Assembly (NCBI GenBank): GCA_003116995.1
Contig: BDSL01000046.1
Span: 620,001 to 684,000, forward strand
Direction: 5' to 3'
Source of the DNA: Yamagishiella unicocca
Lineage: Eukaryota; Chlorophyta; Chlorophyceae; Chlamydomonadales; Volvocaceae
DNA: 64,000 bases
The position numbers and the translations under genes were made by a program. The stretch's first letter is position 1, and each line of letters opens with the position of its first letter. The notes below the pieces were generated by a model. It had not been told where the DNA came from. It worked only from the letters and a program-made list of their open reading frames with translations, and searched no databases. Below, piece after piece: positions 12,685 through 25,100 of this stretch.

Positions 12685-13276
12685 ATGACGTCTGTACTTT
12701 CCGCATGGGCCTTGCGCTTAAGCACAGGCTGTGCCGTCAGGGCGACAATCCCCGCACTCACAGCCGGGCACATCACGGACGCGTGCCAGCCCTGTTGCAG
12801 CTCTAGACAATATTCGACGCAAGGTGAGCAGCGATACTGGTGGTAATTGATTGCGCTGTCCCTGTGCCGACTTGGGGGTCGTCGGCGTCGCACCTGCCCC
12901 CGCAGGGGGCGCATCCGAGGAGCAGCACAGCGGGAAACCGCGGGCCTTCCGGCGTCCAATGCGATACGGCTCGAAACTTGCGATGCGGGACCCTGCACGA
13001 TTCCAGCGCATGAGGACCATCCTTGGCTACCCGGATGACGAGTCCGCTGTCAAGGTGGATCACGTGACCATCAGCACGCTGCAGACCATGAAGTACCTCA
13101 TGAACGGGCCGGAGAACCTAGAGCTGCTCCAGGGGATGGCTAGCTACAAGGTGACTTCGCTGAACCGGGAGTTCGCCCCGCTGCTGGAGCGCACGCAGGC
13201 CCTACTGGACGGCAAGAGACCCGCTGCAAGCGGCGCGGTGCCTAGGTTCCTTGTGCAGAATGATGCCGGGAATTGA
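12685..13276 (+). CDS. Small unknown protein with a mitochondrial-type presequence
   Basis: Two exons, 12685-12823 and 12906-13276 (TGA), join in phase 1 across an 82-base GT-AG intron (CAAG|GTGAGC ... CCCGCAG|GG), giving 169 residues. Exon 1 (MTSVLSAWALRLSTG.., 46 residues) is rich in Ala, Ser, Thr, Leu and Arg with few acidic residues and ends in RQYSTQ, matching the R-x-Y|S-T/S cleavage context of mitochondrial matrix processing. The rest is soluble and mixed-charge: RRPMRYGSKLAMRDPARFQR, ILGYPDDESAVKVDHVT, LQTMKYLMNGPENLELLQG. I do not recognise the family. The intron, phase match and targeting signal make a real gene likely. The 5' extent could be longer if an upstream ATG is used, but exon 1 already starts with a good presequence. 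Confidence 0.7.
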
Positions 13277-14519
13277 ACGGGGGGGGGGGGGTGGCTGATG
13301 TGGGTCAAGCCCCTTGGTGCGTTGGTGGGTAGCGTGGAGACGCGTATTGACGTGGTGGATAAGGTGCTGGGCTCTGCTAGCTCGGCGGCAGTAAGAAGCA
13401 GGAGTTTGCTGGCGAAAGGTTAAGCGACAGATGTATATTTCGTTTCGGCTACTTCTTGGCGTTGCTGCTGACTAGGCCCATGCATTCGGGTACCCATAGA
13501 TACCCAGGAGTTTGGCAGGAGTTTGGCAGGAGTTTGGCAGGAGTTTGGCAGGAGTTTGGCAGGCCCCTGGTGGTCCCTGGGCTGCCGATGATGTTTACTG
13601 TCCAGTCCAGTTCAGACCTCCATACGGACCCGAGTATGAGTAACAGTATGAGTAGCAGTGGCGCCGTTACGAGTACGCCCGTGGTCGGCAAGCACTCGTG
13701 ACTGTCCAAGCGGTAATGTCAGCACGCCGCCGCGCAATGACCCGCGGGTCTGTGGGTACTATTGTGGCAACTCGACCACGTGCGCAGCTATGCATGGCCG
13801 GCGACCTGGAGCAGCGCCGCCGCCCACACTGCCACCATCACACAACCCATCGTGAGGGTGAGCACTCGGGGAAGCCAGCGGCTGTCCCAGCCGGGGCTGT
13901 CCAATCCAACAACACTCCTGCGGAGAGGTGGGGGCGGGGTTCGGCGGAAAGGTACGATGTAGGTTACGGAGTGTACGAGCGGAACACGGGGCACTGGATG
14001 CTGGGTGAAGCCTCCTGCAGGGAGCTGACAAGGCATGGACTGACGACGGATGGTGGGTGTCGCTGGCGCAGCAGCAGGACTAGCACCGGACCAGGCGCCA
14101 TGGTTGGTACCGCACTGTCGCCGCAGTACGTGGCTAGCCTGAGGTTGCGACTTGTGGTAGATAGCACAGATGCGTTCTTTTTTGTCAGCCAAAAATCTGC
14201 TTCGTGGGTGGGCAGCCGATGGTTAAGAGCCACGCGATGGTCACGCTGGTGTGCGAACATGCGCCTGACTTCGTGTCGAGAGGGCTTCAGCTCGCGTGGG
14301 CCCTGGGCATCAGTGTCGGTCCCTGTGAGTGTCGATGGGTGCATGACGGCTAATTTTCACTTCCCCTGAACTTCTAAGGCGCAGTTGTTAAGCTCGTGGA
14401 GGTTGCCACGTGCTTCTGGTTGCGAGGCGTCCCCGCTACGTAGTACTGCATCTGCCGGCGACCCATACTGCTTTGCGCCATGGAGGTGCTGGGTGCATTC
14501 GACACACGTAGTATAACCT
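13277..14519. other. Non-coding region with a G tract and an 11-bp tandem repeat
   Basis: Starts with a run of about 14 G residues after the stop codon. The frames present have no family signal or splice-consistent exons. Distal exons of the minus-strand VTC1-like gene may lie around 13.97-14.35 kb but could not be fixed. Confidence 0.4.
13505..13559 (+). repeat. 11-bp tandem repeat, five copies
   Basis: Five perfect head-to-tail copies of CAGGAGTTTGG, followed by the start of a sixth (CAGG). The surrounding sequence is unique. Confidence 0.95.
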
Positions 14520-14657
14520 TGTTCTGTAACAGTTAGTCCTACCTGTGTCGTATCCACTGCAAATGCGGCTGACGGATACCGTACACCGTGTTCTGTATCA
14601 GTTAATTATACCTGTGTCGTATCCACTGCGAATACGGCCGACGGATACCATACACCG
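14520..14657 (-). repeat. 69-bp tandem duplication carrying a duplicated 14-nt mini-exon
   Basis: Two adjacent 69-bp units (14520-14588 and 14589-14657) differ at about ten positions. On the minus strand each contains TGGATACGACACAG flanked by a 3' splice site (GCAG) and a 5' splice site (GTA) at 14543-14556 and 14612-14625. In phase after the upstream exon this spells S-G-Y-D-T, the position where VTC1 proteins have S-G-(P)-Y-D-D. Mutations cluster outside the 14-nt core. Confidence 0.75.
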
Positions 14658-14737
14658 TTGTGCACGGATGGGGGATGCCGCAGCGCTCACTCGCTATCCC
14701 GCGCATGGACGATGCGGTATGCGGCCCCCCCCCGCAC

Positions 14738-15490
14738 CTGATCATTTCAACACGCTTAAAGAAGTTCCGGCCAGCGGTGACTGCGATGGCGGCCGCAAGC
14801 AGCAGCAGCGCCACCCCGGTTGCCTTGAGCAGCAGCAGCCAGTGCACGTCGCCAGCGCTCCTGGGCCGCGGCCCCGTGTGGATGCCCTTGTATGCAGCCA
14901 GGCCTGGGTACGGCGCGCACCAGGGGGTACGGCATCAAGGAAGGATATGTAGTACATTCAGCCGCCGCGACGGTATTGAGGTTTGGACGGAGACCCGTGT
15001 GTCAGCACTGTAAACTAAAACCGAGAAAGGTTTGGAGTTGCAGCTACCGAAGGTACATACTACCGCTAAGCTCACCCACATGAAAGGGTTGGCATGGGTG
15101 GGTGGAGCACACATTGCACGTTAGCTGACGGAGCAGACGGCGGACAGGCCTCACCCGAGACCGCGGCGCCGATGCCCCCCACAAGCACCGCCTGCTGCAT
15201 CCAGCTCAAGAAGGTGCGCTCGTTGGCTGCGGGTTCCCCACCAGGTGGACACGACCGGGACGGAGAAGCAGCAGAGAAATGAGGGAGGAGGGAACGAGGC
15301 GGAGACGCGAAGGAGGAGATCGAGCCACCTCTAGACCCTCCCCCCACAAAGCTAGTTTCTGCCATCCGCACCTATGTTGTGTGACCGGGCCTTCTCGCCA
15401 TTCCCGAAAGCCCAGCTCGCCGCTGTGGTCCGACCCACCTAGGCCGATCTTGGGGTCAACGCGCCGTGGGACTGATAGCGGTGAAGCCAT
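14738..15490 (-). CDS. DUF202/VTC1-like vacuolar transporter chaperone subunit (3' end unresolved)
   Basis: Three exons join in phase on the minus strand: 15439-15490 (ATG, MASPLSVPRRVDPKIGL), 15155-15226 and 14738-14903. The junctions restore RVDPKIGLANERTFLSW, matching the VTC1/DUF202 signature (V-x-P-K-x-x-x-A-N-E-R-T-F-L-S-W). Two hydrophobic segments follow (QQAVLVGGIGAAVSG; LLLLKATGVALLLLAAAIAV) and a basic end (RNFFKRVEMI). VTC1 is a small membrane subunit of the polyphosphate polymerase of vacuoles/acidocalcisomes. The next exon should encode S-G-Y-D-D..GP and the third membrane helix. A 14-nt mini-exon fits, twice (14612-14625, 14543-14556), but the third helix was not found with confidence; candidates with phase-1 acceptors occur near 14.13 and 14.31 kb. 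The missing end could mean a distant exon or a damaged gene. Confidence 0.75.
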
Positions 15491-18400
15491 CCCGTCCTGC
15501 TCTTCGGTTTGTGTCGGCACCTGGGCAGCAGCAGAGCACGGCGCCCAGACGTGCGGCCCTTGTCGTCGCCGTGCCGATCAAACTGCCCTGAATGGCGAAG
15601 CGTAGTTTCCCTTGGGTTGTTTCCCCTCCCCGCCGTAATAAGCTATACTGTAGTTACAATAGGAAAGGGACTGGATATGACTCCTTGTTACTTTGTTCTG
15701 AGGGCGGGCAGGGAGCGACTGGTAGGCTGGCGGTCCGACCCCTGGGTCGCGGCAACGCCTAAGGTCGGGACCTCAGGTATTGAATTTTGTGCAAGATCTG
15801 CGGCCCGGCGCGGATGATCCGCGTGTGTCGTATTGCAGTGTTTGCAAAAAACGTTGGCTGCGGCTGCTGTATATGGAGATTACAGGACCCGTCGCTCGCG
15901 CCAATGCTCAGCAACCAGGTCGCCCTTGGTCGCTTCGGGCCCCGAAGTATAGGTTGTAAACATTAATTTTGGTTTGTGTAATCCACCTCTGCGCGAACGC
16001 CGTCAGCCTCGGAACGGCCGTCGGTCGTCGGCTTCCCAACCCTGGCCCACCTGGCCCTGGCCGCCGGACCTGGCCGGACCCGCCAAGTGCCAACCTGCAC
16101 AGCTGTCCTCGTAATTGCCTTTTATTTCATGTCTACGAGCAGTGCCGACGAGCTGCTGTGCCTAGGATGGCAACGAGACCAGGAAGCCACATGGGATGCA
16201 TGAATGGCATGCCGATGTGAATAGAAGACACCTCACAGGCCATGATGACCAGTATAGACCTCGCAACCGGAACCCCACGGAATTCGCACACTTCAGTTCT
16301 GCCGTGCAGCTGGGTTTCTGTCTCCTCCGTCTCCTTCAGGCTCCAATGATGTGCCCTGTGGCTCTGCGTTTTGGTCTGGCGCCATCATAACATTTTGTAA
16401 CAAGTACTGCCACTGTAACCGTTACAACAAAAGTGGTGAAACTGCCGAGTTCCGGTTCTTCGCGACCAAGATGCTTACGGCTTACCACAGCCCGCTACTC
16501 TCAAATTCTTTCCACACGCACCATCAGCAACAAACAGGGAAACGGCTGTGGCGCTGCTTTTGCGGTGCACACCCCTTGTGGAACGCAACGCATGGCTGCA
16601 TCCGCTCTATGCCCCTACAATGGACGATAGCTGCATCTGGCCGGCCAGTGTCTGACGGTGCGCCCGATGGCTCTACCTTACTGTTCTGGGCCCATTGTAA
16701 CAGTTACTGCTACGACGCCCGGCCGGCCGGCAGATGCACCCGTGTGGTAGGCGGCGTGACCCTGGGCAACGGTGGATCCTGCACCTTTTTCCTGCACCGC
16801 GCAAACGAAAGGCCAGCAACGGCATTGGCATGTGAGGAGCTTGTAAGCAACAGGATCCGGCCGTAGAGGTAATTGCTGCTTCGAATAGAGCTCATTTGTG
16901 TCGGCATTACGATGACATGGACATCGGCCCGCCGTGACGTATGCTGGTCGCGCGCATTTGTTTATTTTCCCTCGGCTTGCGACTGTACAAACTTAAAATA
17001 TATCATAACATTTTGGGGAAATGGAAGCAACGCGTTCTACGGACTCGACATATGCCATCGGAAGGTCGTTACGACGTTATCCATGTGGAGAAGTGGCAGC
17101 GAGCGCTGTCGGTCCATCGCCGCTGCACGACCCAGGCTGGCAACTGTGCTACACACTCGCCTTTATTGGTGCCACTGTGGCCTGGTTAGTTAGTTTCGCA
17201 GCCGAGCTGACAGTTTCGAAATCCTAATCCGGGCCTGCACCAAAATTTCTTGTCGTTTTATCGAGCGCGTATTTATGTGTATCCTTCTGTCCGAGATGTC
17301 GGTAGTTACATACAATCACATACCGGTAGTTACAATATATACGAACCGTCACACTATGCGTTGTCACCCCACCCGGCCCGGCTTCCTGATACCTTGATTG
17401 TAAGCATAAATTTAAATTTTTTTGATACCATTACCAGTGGGATTCCATTGCAGACCTGCAAGCCCACCTTTCTCAACTGCTTGAGTATTGGTAGATGTCA
17501 TAGATGAGTAACTGAATGAAACTCATGCGGAAGGTTGGCATCATTCATGAGTGAGGGTGAAGCTGAAGGGGGGGGGACGATGCAAGACCCCTTCCCACGC
17601 GAAGTGAATCCATCCGCCCGGCGTCACTTAAGGATGATGAGTGTGAGGGTTCCAAAGAAGGCACCGGGAATCGGAGAGGTTGAGCGTTCCCCAGGTTGCC
17701 AAAGCCGAAGCCCATGTACGACTTGTGAGGAAGTAGGGCGTCTGAAGCTGCACGAGTGCGTGCCATACAAGCTTCGGAGAAATTACAGTTAATAGCTGGA
17801 ACCAATAGTGGTAAGATGCTTTTCTGCACGCTCTCGGGTGCAATCCCGCACTGCTCGATTTTCTCCCAATCCTTCCCATCCTCGGCACGCCTTTCAGTTC
17901 TAGCGTCGGAAATGCTTATCGCGCTGCATTCAAGTGCAATGCATCACTGACGCTCCCCATCAGGACAACCTGGCGAGCGAACCGAACGTACGTTAGGGTT
18001 CCGCCTTTACTAACGTCCCAACAACAGACCGCCAAAACAATTTCTCCTCTACCTTACCTTCCTAACGGCCTTAGGTCTAAACGGTATAATTTATGTAGCC
18101 GGGTTTCCGAAACCCGCAGTTTGCATGCGCTCTGGCAATCTGCCTGAAAGGGCCCGAGTAATAATGCTCCAAGGCCCGAAGATAGCCAGGGATAAGCCCT
18201 AGCGCCCGAAAATAGAAAGCCACGTCCAGCCGAACCCGCTGGCCGGATGCTGCGATGTGCCAAGTGCATGTACGTCCTCACGTCCTGTACGGAAGCATGC
18301 CGGTCTGCCAAGGAACAGGGTGCGACTGTCCAGCTTCCCAGCATGGGCCTGCATGAGGCTGCAAAGAGGTTGCGCGTTGAAGGCAGCATTGCATGGCAGA

Positions 18401-19132
18401 CGGGTTGCCTCTTCAAGAGCTGGCTGTCTACCGCTGACTCCGCAGTCGTGGGTCGGGAGGTGCAGAGCGGCAACGACGTCCTCTCACGCAAAGTGAAGTA
18501 ACGCTGGTGGTACGGTCTCATACGGTCTTAATGTAGACGCAATCGTGTGGGCGGGAGTTGACGGGTTGACCGGGACGCACACAATGAAAGTGCGTTAATG
18601 AGGAATTTGCAGGGCATTTACGGTTGGTGTGGTCAAGAAGGCCTCAAGCAACATGAGGTGGCCGTGAGCTAGGCCACCATTTTACACGTGCAGCAGACAG
18701 CCGCCAACATCTCACAGGGACATCGAGGCCCGCTAAAATGTATGGGACATTCGTGGCTACGCAGTGGCGATGTTTTTTGGGCAGTCGCCGACACTAACCG
18801 CTACCACGGCTGAAGAGCCCAGCATCAGGCTTTGTCGCAAAGTATGTTATCCCTTCATATGATTTCACCGACCACAGGGATTATTTTTCACGCGTCGTGG
18901 ATCATTGGGAAACGCGAAGGACGAACCTAGCCAAAGCGGACAGCGTCGTATTCTAGACAGAAACACCACATACTATATAGGAAAACTAGTTTACAAATGT
19001 CCCGCTGCTTGAACGACGCTGGTGTGCAAAATGCGCTAGCCAGCTGTGCAAGGGACGAGCCAAATTGTAAATGATCAAAGGCAGTGCGAACAGGAACGTT
19101 GAGTGCGCTCTCGAGGTGTCCTTGAAGCAACT
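15491..19132. other. Long intergenic region, no supported gene
   Basis: About 3.6 kb with short frames in all directions but no splice-consistent exon chain or family motif. It holds an isolated TGTAAC/GTTACA junction motif at 16412-16428, which recurs at LINE ends, so part of it is probably old retroelement DNA. TGTAA motifs occur but cannot be tied to a gene. Confidence 0.45.
16412..16428 (-). repeat. Solo copy of the retroelement junction motif
   Basis: ACTGTAACCGTTACAAC here is the exact reverse complement of the motif at 42728-42744 and 62974-62990, where it marks LINE ends. No longer similarity to those elements was seen at this site. Confidence 0.6.
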
Positions 19133-22100
19133 ATGGGCGTCATTACGGCCTTTCTCGGCGCTGCCAGCGCGTATGTCGGCTTCATGTTGGCTGCAAGGAG
19201 TCTGCACCTCATCAGCTACGCCTTTACATCCTACATACATTTCATACTCGCGCTTGGCAGGTGGGGTTGCCTCGGCGTTACTCTCCCCCCCCACCTTCCC
19301 TGCTCTCTCGCCGGACACCACGCAACCCTCGCCGCAGGACACCGCCACCGCCACCAGCGCGCGACCGCAACGCCCTTGCGCCTTGAACCGCGTATTCCCG
19401 AGCCCTCCACCCCTCCTGCCACCGCTCCGCCCCCCTGCCACACGCGAGCTGTCCGACTGCCGCGAAGCCCCAGCATCCCATTCCCGTCCTCCGCAGGGTC
19501 GTCCATGTCCTGTACCTGCCCCCGGGCTCCGAGCCCTACAGCGGCCCCACCACTTGGTGGCATCTCACCTGGCGGCTGGTGACGCTTGCGCCGCTGCGGG
19601 CGCTGTTCGCCCCGGGCTCCTTCGCTCGGTCGTACGCGCTGCTGGTGGTGCCCGCCTTCGCGGTGTGGCTGGTGGCCTGCCTGGCGATGTTGTTTCGGAG
19701 CCAGCTGGCGGCGGAGCTGCTTTCGGCGCTGCGAGCCGCCTGGCGGCGGGTGCTGGGGTTGGTGACGTGTATGGTGCGGAGGGGGGGGAGAGGACGCAGG
19801 GGGTGCCGGCCGTGGGGCAGAGGGGGGCGTGGGGCGGGGGCGGGGACGGGGGAAGTGTGCGGGAAGCGGCGTTGCCATGGCGTGTGCAGGTTGGGGGTTT
19901 GCGAGGAGGCCCGTAGATCGGCACTGAAAAGTAGAGCCAGTTAGGATACGTTGTGGTACACTCGTTTGGAGTCGCATGCTGGGGAACTGGGTTGAGGTGA
20001 CGAAAAGCCGGGGGACGAGTTCCGCCCCCGGCTGCTGTGCCTAGAAGAAAAGAACCACGACAAGGAGAACCCCGAGCGGTTTAGCGAAGCGTTGCCGAGC
20101 CTGTTCTGGGGGGGCTGCATGGTGGAGAACAGGGCAGGTCGGGGGCGGGCAGCACGGCCACCCCGCAGGGTGGGGGAGGGAACCCGGACGGCTGCGGCTT
20201 CGGGCGGTCCTGCTGCGGGCGCTCTTGGGTCGGGGTCTGATGTTGCTCGCCGGCGGAGTCTGCTTTGGCTGCCGTTGGGGCAGCTGGCGGGCGCAGGATC
20301 AGCACTGGCGGTGTGGCTGCGCCGCACCGCACCGGAGGCATCGGCGGCGGGTGGGAGGCGGCCACCTCCGCGCCCCCTTGCTCCCCGCGCCCCCTTGCTC
20401 CCCGCGCCTCCGCCTCCCCAGCCCCCTCCCGTCCCCTCCCGTCGCCTCCCTCCGCCCTCCCGCCCTGGTTCCAGCTGTCCGCGCTGCTGGCGGACGACGC
20501 GGTGCGGCGTTACCTGCTGCCGGGCCGGTTCTTCCCCGCCACACTGCGAGCCAGTGTGGCGGTGCTGCTGGGCTTCCTGGGACTGGTGGGGGCCTTGGGA
20601 CCGCCAGGTGCGGCGGGGGGATTTGCCCCCCGCCCCCCCACCCCCCACCCACCCCCCACCCACCCAGCCACTCCCGTGGGAGCTTCCCAGCATGTTCTGG
20701 CGCTGCGCGCCCCGATGCCCTTGCCGACCGGACGCACTTTGTTCCTTTGTGGCTTTGCCTTGCTCGCACCGACCGCTTGTGGCACCTGTCCCCGCAGACT
20801 CAGGCGGCCTGAGCACCGACCAGGTGCTGGAGTGGCTGCCGGCCCTGGGGCGCATGTCGATCACCGCGATTGCGGGGGTGGGCGGAGGCGTACTGCTGCA
20901 CCGAGCGGCTACGATGCCGTCGTACGACGCCGCCGCCGCCGCTGCCGCCGCCGGCACGGCGGCAGCGGCGTCTCTTTCCGAGGTGCCGCCGATGTGTGGC
21001 TGGAAGGCCTCGGGGCCCGGGGGGGGTTAGGGGCCGATCTGGGCTGGGACGCTCTGGGCTCCCGGGGGTGGCTGGGGGCGGGTGGTGGCGTGCAGACCCG
21101 GTGACACGACATGGGGAGGATTGGCTGGGGGGAAGGTTGCAAAACCAAACCGGGGTGCGGGGGCGGGGGAAGGTTGCAAAACCAAACCGGGGTGCGGGGG
21201 CGGGGGAAGGTTGCAAAACCAAACCGGGGTGCGGGGGCGGGGGAAGGTTGCAAAACCAAACCGGGGTGCGGGGGCGGGGGAAGGTTGCAAAACCAAACCG
21301 GGGTGCGGGGGCGGGGGAAGGTTGCAAAACCAAACCGGGGTGTGGGGGTTGCAACAAAAACCCGCGTACTAAAGGAAAACCGTTCGGGACAGACGACCAG
21401 GGGTTGGGGTTGGGGTGCAAGAAGAGGGGGGTTGGGGGTGTGTGTGGCAAGAAGACCCGGTGACACGGCACTGCTCGGGGTGTGCTGGTGGGTTTCTGAA
21501 GGGCTGTTGCGCTTGGTCTTGGGCTCAGCGGAGGGTGGGGGCGCCCCCATATGCTTCCATTCTGCCCCCAGACCTGGTTGCATCACCCCCACACACATCC
21601 CGTGTATGCCCCCCCCCCGGTCCACCCCTTTCCCACCCTTGGCCCAGCTCGACGACCGGCTGCCCTTCCTTGTGTACGGCAGCTTCCTGTCGCTGGTCGC
21701 CGTCGCCGCCGCCGCCAGACTGGAGGAGAGCGGCGTGCTAGGGCGCCTGCTGGTGGGGGTGGTGCGGCTGGCGGACGGCCTGCTGAGGGTGCGGCCGCTG
21801 CTGGCGGCGGTGGCGCGAGGGGCTCGGTGGGTGGAGGCGCTGCCGCCGGTGCGGTCCGTTACGGCAGCTGGGCGGCGGTAGGTGGGGGGGGGGCGGGCGG
21901 GGGGGCGGGGTCAGAGGTGTGGCGGAGAGGGTGACGGAGGGTGTTTGGTTTTGTACGGACAAGCGGAGGAAGAGGAGGGTCCCCTGGGATTGGGTCCCCC
22001 GGGATGGGGTCCCGTGGTTCAGGGCTTCCCTCGTTTCTGTCTGCGTCGCGAGCACCGTCACCGCTGTTGCGGCCAAGAACCCTAAAGCGCCAAACCCACC

Positions 22101-25100
22101 AAACTCCGAAACCCCAACGCCGCTACCCCCTCCCCCGGTTCCTCCCTCCTCGCACGCGGGTTTTCCTCGCAATCCCCGCGCCCCCCCAGAGCTGACGCCG
22201 CACTGACGGGGCTGCTGACGCGGTCGGGCCGCCGCACCCTCGCCGCGGCTCGCTCCGGGTACCGGGCAGTGCGGCTGGGGCTGGGGCCGCTGGTGCTGGG
22301 TGAGTGACCTGCCGGCCGGCCTACCTGCCCTGCCCGCTCAACCCCCCGTTGCCCCACCGCAGCCACCCCCTCGCAGCCCAGCCTTTTCCATCAGGGCACG
22401 GGCAAACATTAACCCTAAAACCCCAACCCCCACTCCCAACCCCATCGGCGCAGTAGCTCGGTCCCCACAACGCACCCGCATCTGTCCGAACCTGCAGACC
22501 CCCGCTTGCAGTCCGCGGGCTTCTTCGCCACCCCCTCTCCAAGCCAACAGCGCGCCCCCACTCCGCCGCGGTCTTTATGCCCCCCACACGCCGGCCGCAG
22601 GGTTTTACAGGAGCGTGCTGACACCCGTGGCGAGGTCGGGAGTGGCGGCGGGCCGGGCGGCGATGGCGGCGGGCCGGGCGGCGATGGCGGCCGTACGGGC
22701 CATCGTCACAGGTACGACACCCGAAAGTACGACCCGTCATACCATGTGCACCCAACGAGAACACCGCGCACAGCCGGAAGACACCGTACTGGCCCCCACA
22801 CGCCTTCCGCTTGCTCCCTATCAGCACCCTGCAGTGCCGTACTGTACTGCATGCCGTACTGCATACCATACGGCAGTCAACGAACGCCCCCGCCCCCAGC
22901 GTTTCGCTTGCCGTACCCCACACCTCACATACCCGCTTCCGTCCCTCCCCCAACCCCCAAACCTTTCAACGCCCACTCACTGCCCCTCCCCCCCCCACAC
23001 ACACACCGGTTCTTTTAATGCACCCCCCCCCACACACACATACCAGCGGCCTACCGACACGTCCTGGTGCCCAGCGCCCGCGTGTCTTGGCACGCTGCCC
23101 GCGCCATCTACCGGCTGGTGCTGCTGCCTCTGGCGGCCGCCGCCGGGACGCTCCTCCGCCGCCACCTGGCGCCCGTAATGTGGCCCCTGGGGGCGGTGAC
23201 GGGCACGTGGTGGTTCGGGCGGCAGGCGCTGGTCCAGCGCGCGGTGCTGCCGTACGGTGCTGCCGCCTACGTGTCAGCCCTCATCGTCGGCCTCATGGCG
23301 GGGAAGGCGATGCGGGTACGGGGGGGGGGGTTTGAGGAAAACCCGGGTACTGTGTGCGGGGTGCGCGGGGGCGGGAGCGGAGGGTCTGTGGTCCGAGAGG
23401 TCGGGGGGGGCGGGAGCCGCGCCATTGCAGAGCGGGCGACGGCTCACCAGGCCCGTGGTGCATGTCCCTGTTGGTGACAAAATATGGCGTCAAACCACTG
23501 GTCATGGCGCAGAGCAGCCCTGCAATGGGGGTTGGGCGGAGTCGGCGCGCCTACAGCTACACTAGGGTTTTCCTTCCCCTCCGTGCGTAAAACGGTTTTT
23601 AAACACCCCCTCCCCCTCCCCCGCCCCGTCGCGGATTCTCTTTAAATCCCCGTCCCCGTCTGTCCTAAACGGTTTTCCTTTCGTACACGGGTTTCCCTTG
23701 CAATTCCCCTCCCCTTCCATCTTCCCCGGCCGACTCGCGGGTTTCCCCTCATATATCTCCCAACCGCAGAAAACCCGTTACCCCCCCATATCCCGTGCGG
23801 GCGCCTCCCTGGAGTCACTCGCCGCCGCCGCCTACCTGCACCTAGACCTGGGCGCTGGCCGGGTGGTCGCAGCCGCCCTGACCGCCGCGATCGCAGCCGC
23901 GACGCTGGTCGTCGAAGTCGCACTGGCCACGGGCCGTGAGCTGCTGGCGCTCGTTGTGGGGCCGCTGTTCGCGTTGCTCGCGGCGGTGGCGACGGCGCTG
24001 AGCCGCGTGCTTGAGCTGCTGGTGCGGGCGCTGAGCCCTTGGGTGCGGGCCGGCTACCGGGTGCTGAGCGCCACGGCGGCAGCCGTGTGGGCCCACCCTG
24101 AGTGGTCGCTGGTGCTGTCGGCGGCGGCGGTGGGAGTGGCGTACTTGGCGCACCAGGCGGGGCTGTCGGCCGCGGCGTGGCGGCTGGCCACGTCGCTGGC
24201 GGCGGCGGCAGCGGCGGCGGTGGTGAGCACAGGGGCGGAGGGGGGCGGAGGCGGGGCTCTGGGGGGACAGCGGGGGGGAAATGGCAGCGAGGGAGGGCGG
24301 TTAGGGCGAGATGAGCCGTACCGCTTGCCGCTGCGATTCTTGAGGACCAAGGTTAGTGTGTTGGTGGCGGAGAAACTCACCGGCTCGAGCAAAGGGATTC
24401 GTCCGCCTGCTGTCCTCAGCGGGTTCCATCCTTGCTGACCCCACCCGCAACGTCTCAACCCTCTCCCACCTCCGCCCCCCACCCCCAGGTGCGGCTGCTG
24501 GTGTGGTTGCTGGCTCCCCCGATGCGGCTGCTGGCGGCTCTGGCCTGCCGCATGCTGGTGCTGCTGGGCGTCTCCGCCGGCGCCTCCTCGCACGCCTCCT
24601 TCACAGTGGCCTCCTGGGGCCGCCGCGCCGCCACGGACGTGAGCTCGCTGTTCGAGTCACGCAGCTTCAGCGCGGCGTTCCTGGCCTTGAATGTGTTCCA
24701 CGCGCTGCTGCTCAAAGGCTGGGCTGTGGCGGTGCTGGGGGGGCAGGGCGCGGCTGGGCGCGCAGCCGTCACTCCGGTGATCAGCTTCGTGGCGCGGAGT
24801 ACCGGCAAGGTGCGGCGGGTGGGACAGGGGTTGCGAGGAAGACCTGCGGATGCGAGAAAGACCGTTTAGAACAGACGTTTCGAGATGCATGCTGGAGAAC
24901 TGGGTTGAGGGAGGGGAGACCGAGTCTGCTAGCGGGGTGGGGGGAGGGGGAAGGGGGGAGGGTGAGGAAAGCCCGTGGACTAGGAAGCCGGTTAGGGAGC
25001 CGTTTGGCGCACACGCGTTTGGAGGTGCATGCTGGAGGACCTGGTTGAGGAAACGAAAATCGGAGGTCGAATGTCGATCCTCGGCGATTATGTCTACCCC

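Noticed and set aside
13698..14369. A 223-codon plus-strand frame
   Set aside because: Composition like random GC-rich translation, no splice context, and it overlaps the 3' region of the minus-strand VTC1-like gene.
21135..21348. CRISPR-like regular repeats
   Set aside because: The units are head-to-tail without spacers and the window is eukaryotic nuclear DNA.
20909..21625. Repetitive Pro/Phe-rich proteins in several frames, suggesting a repeat protein gene
   Set aside because: They are translations of the non-coding 37-bp tandem array; the period is not a multiple of three and the array lies in an intron.
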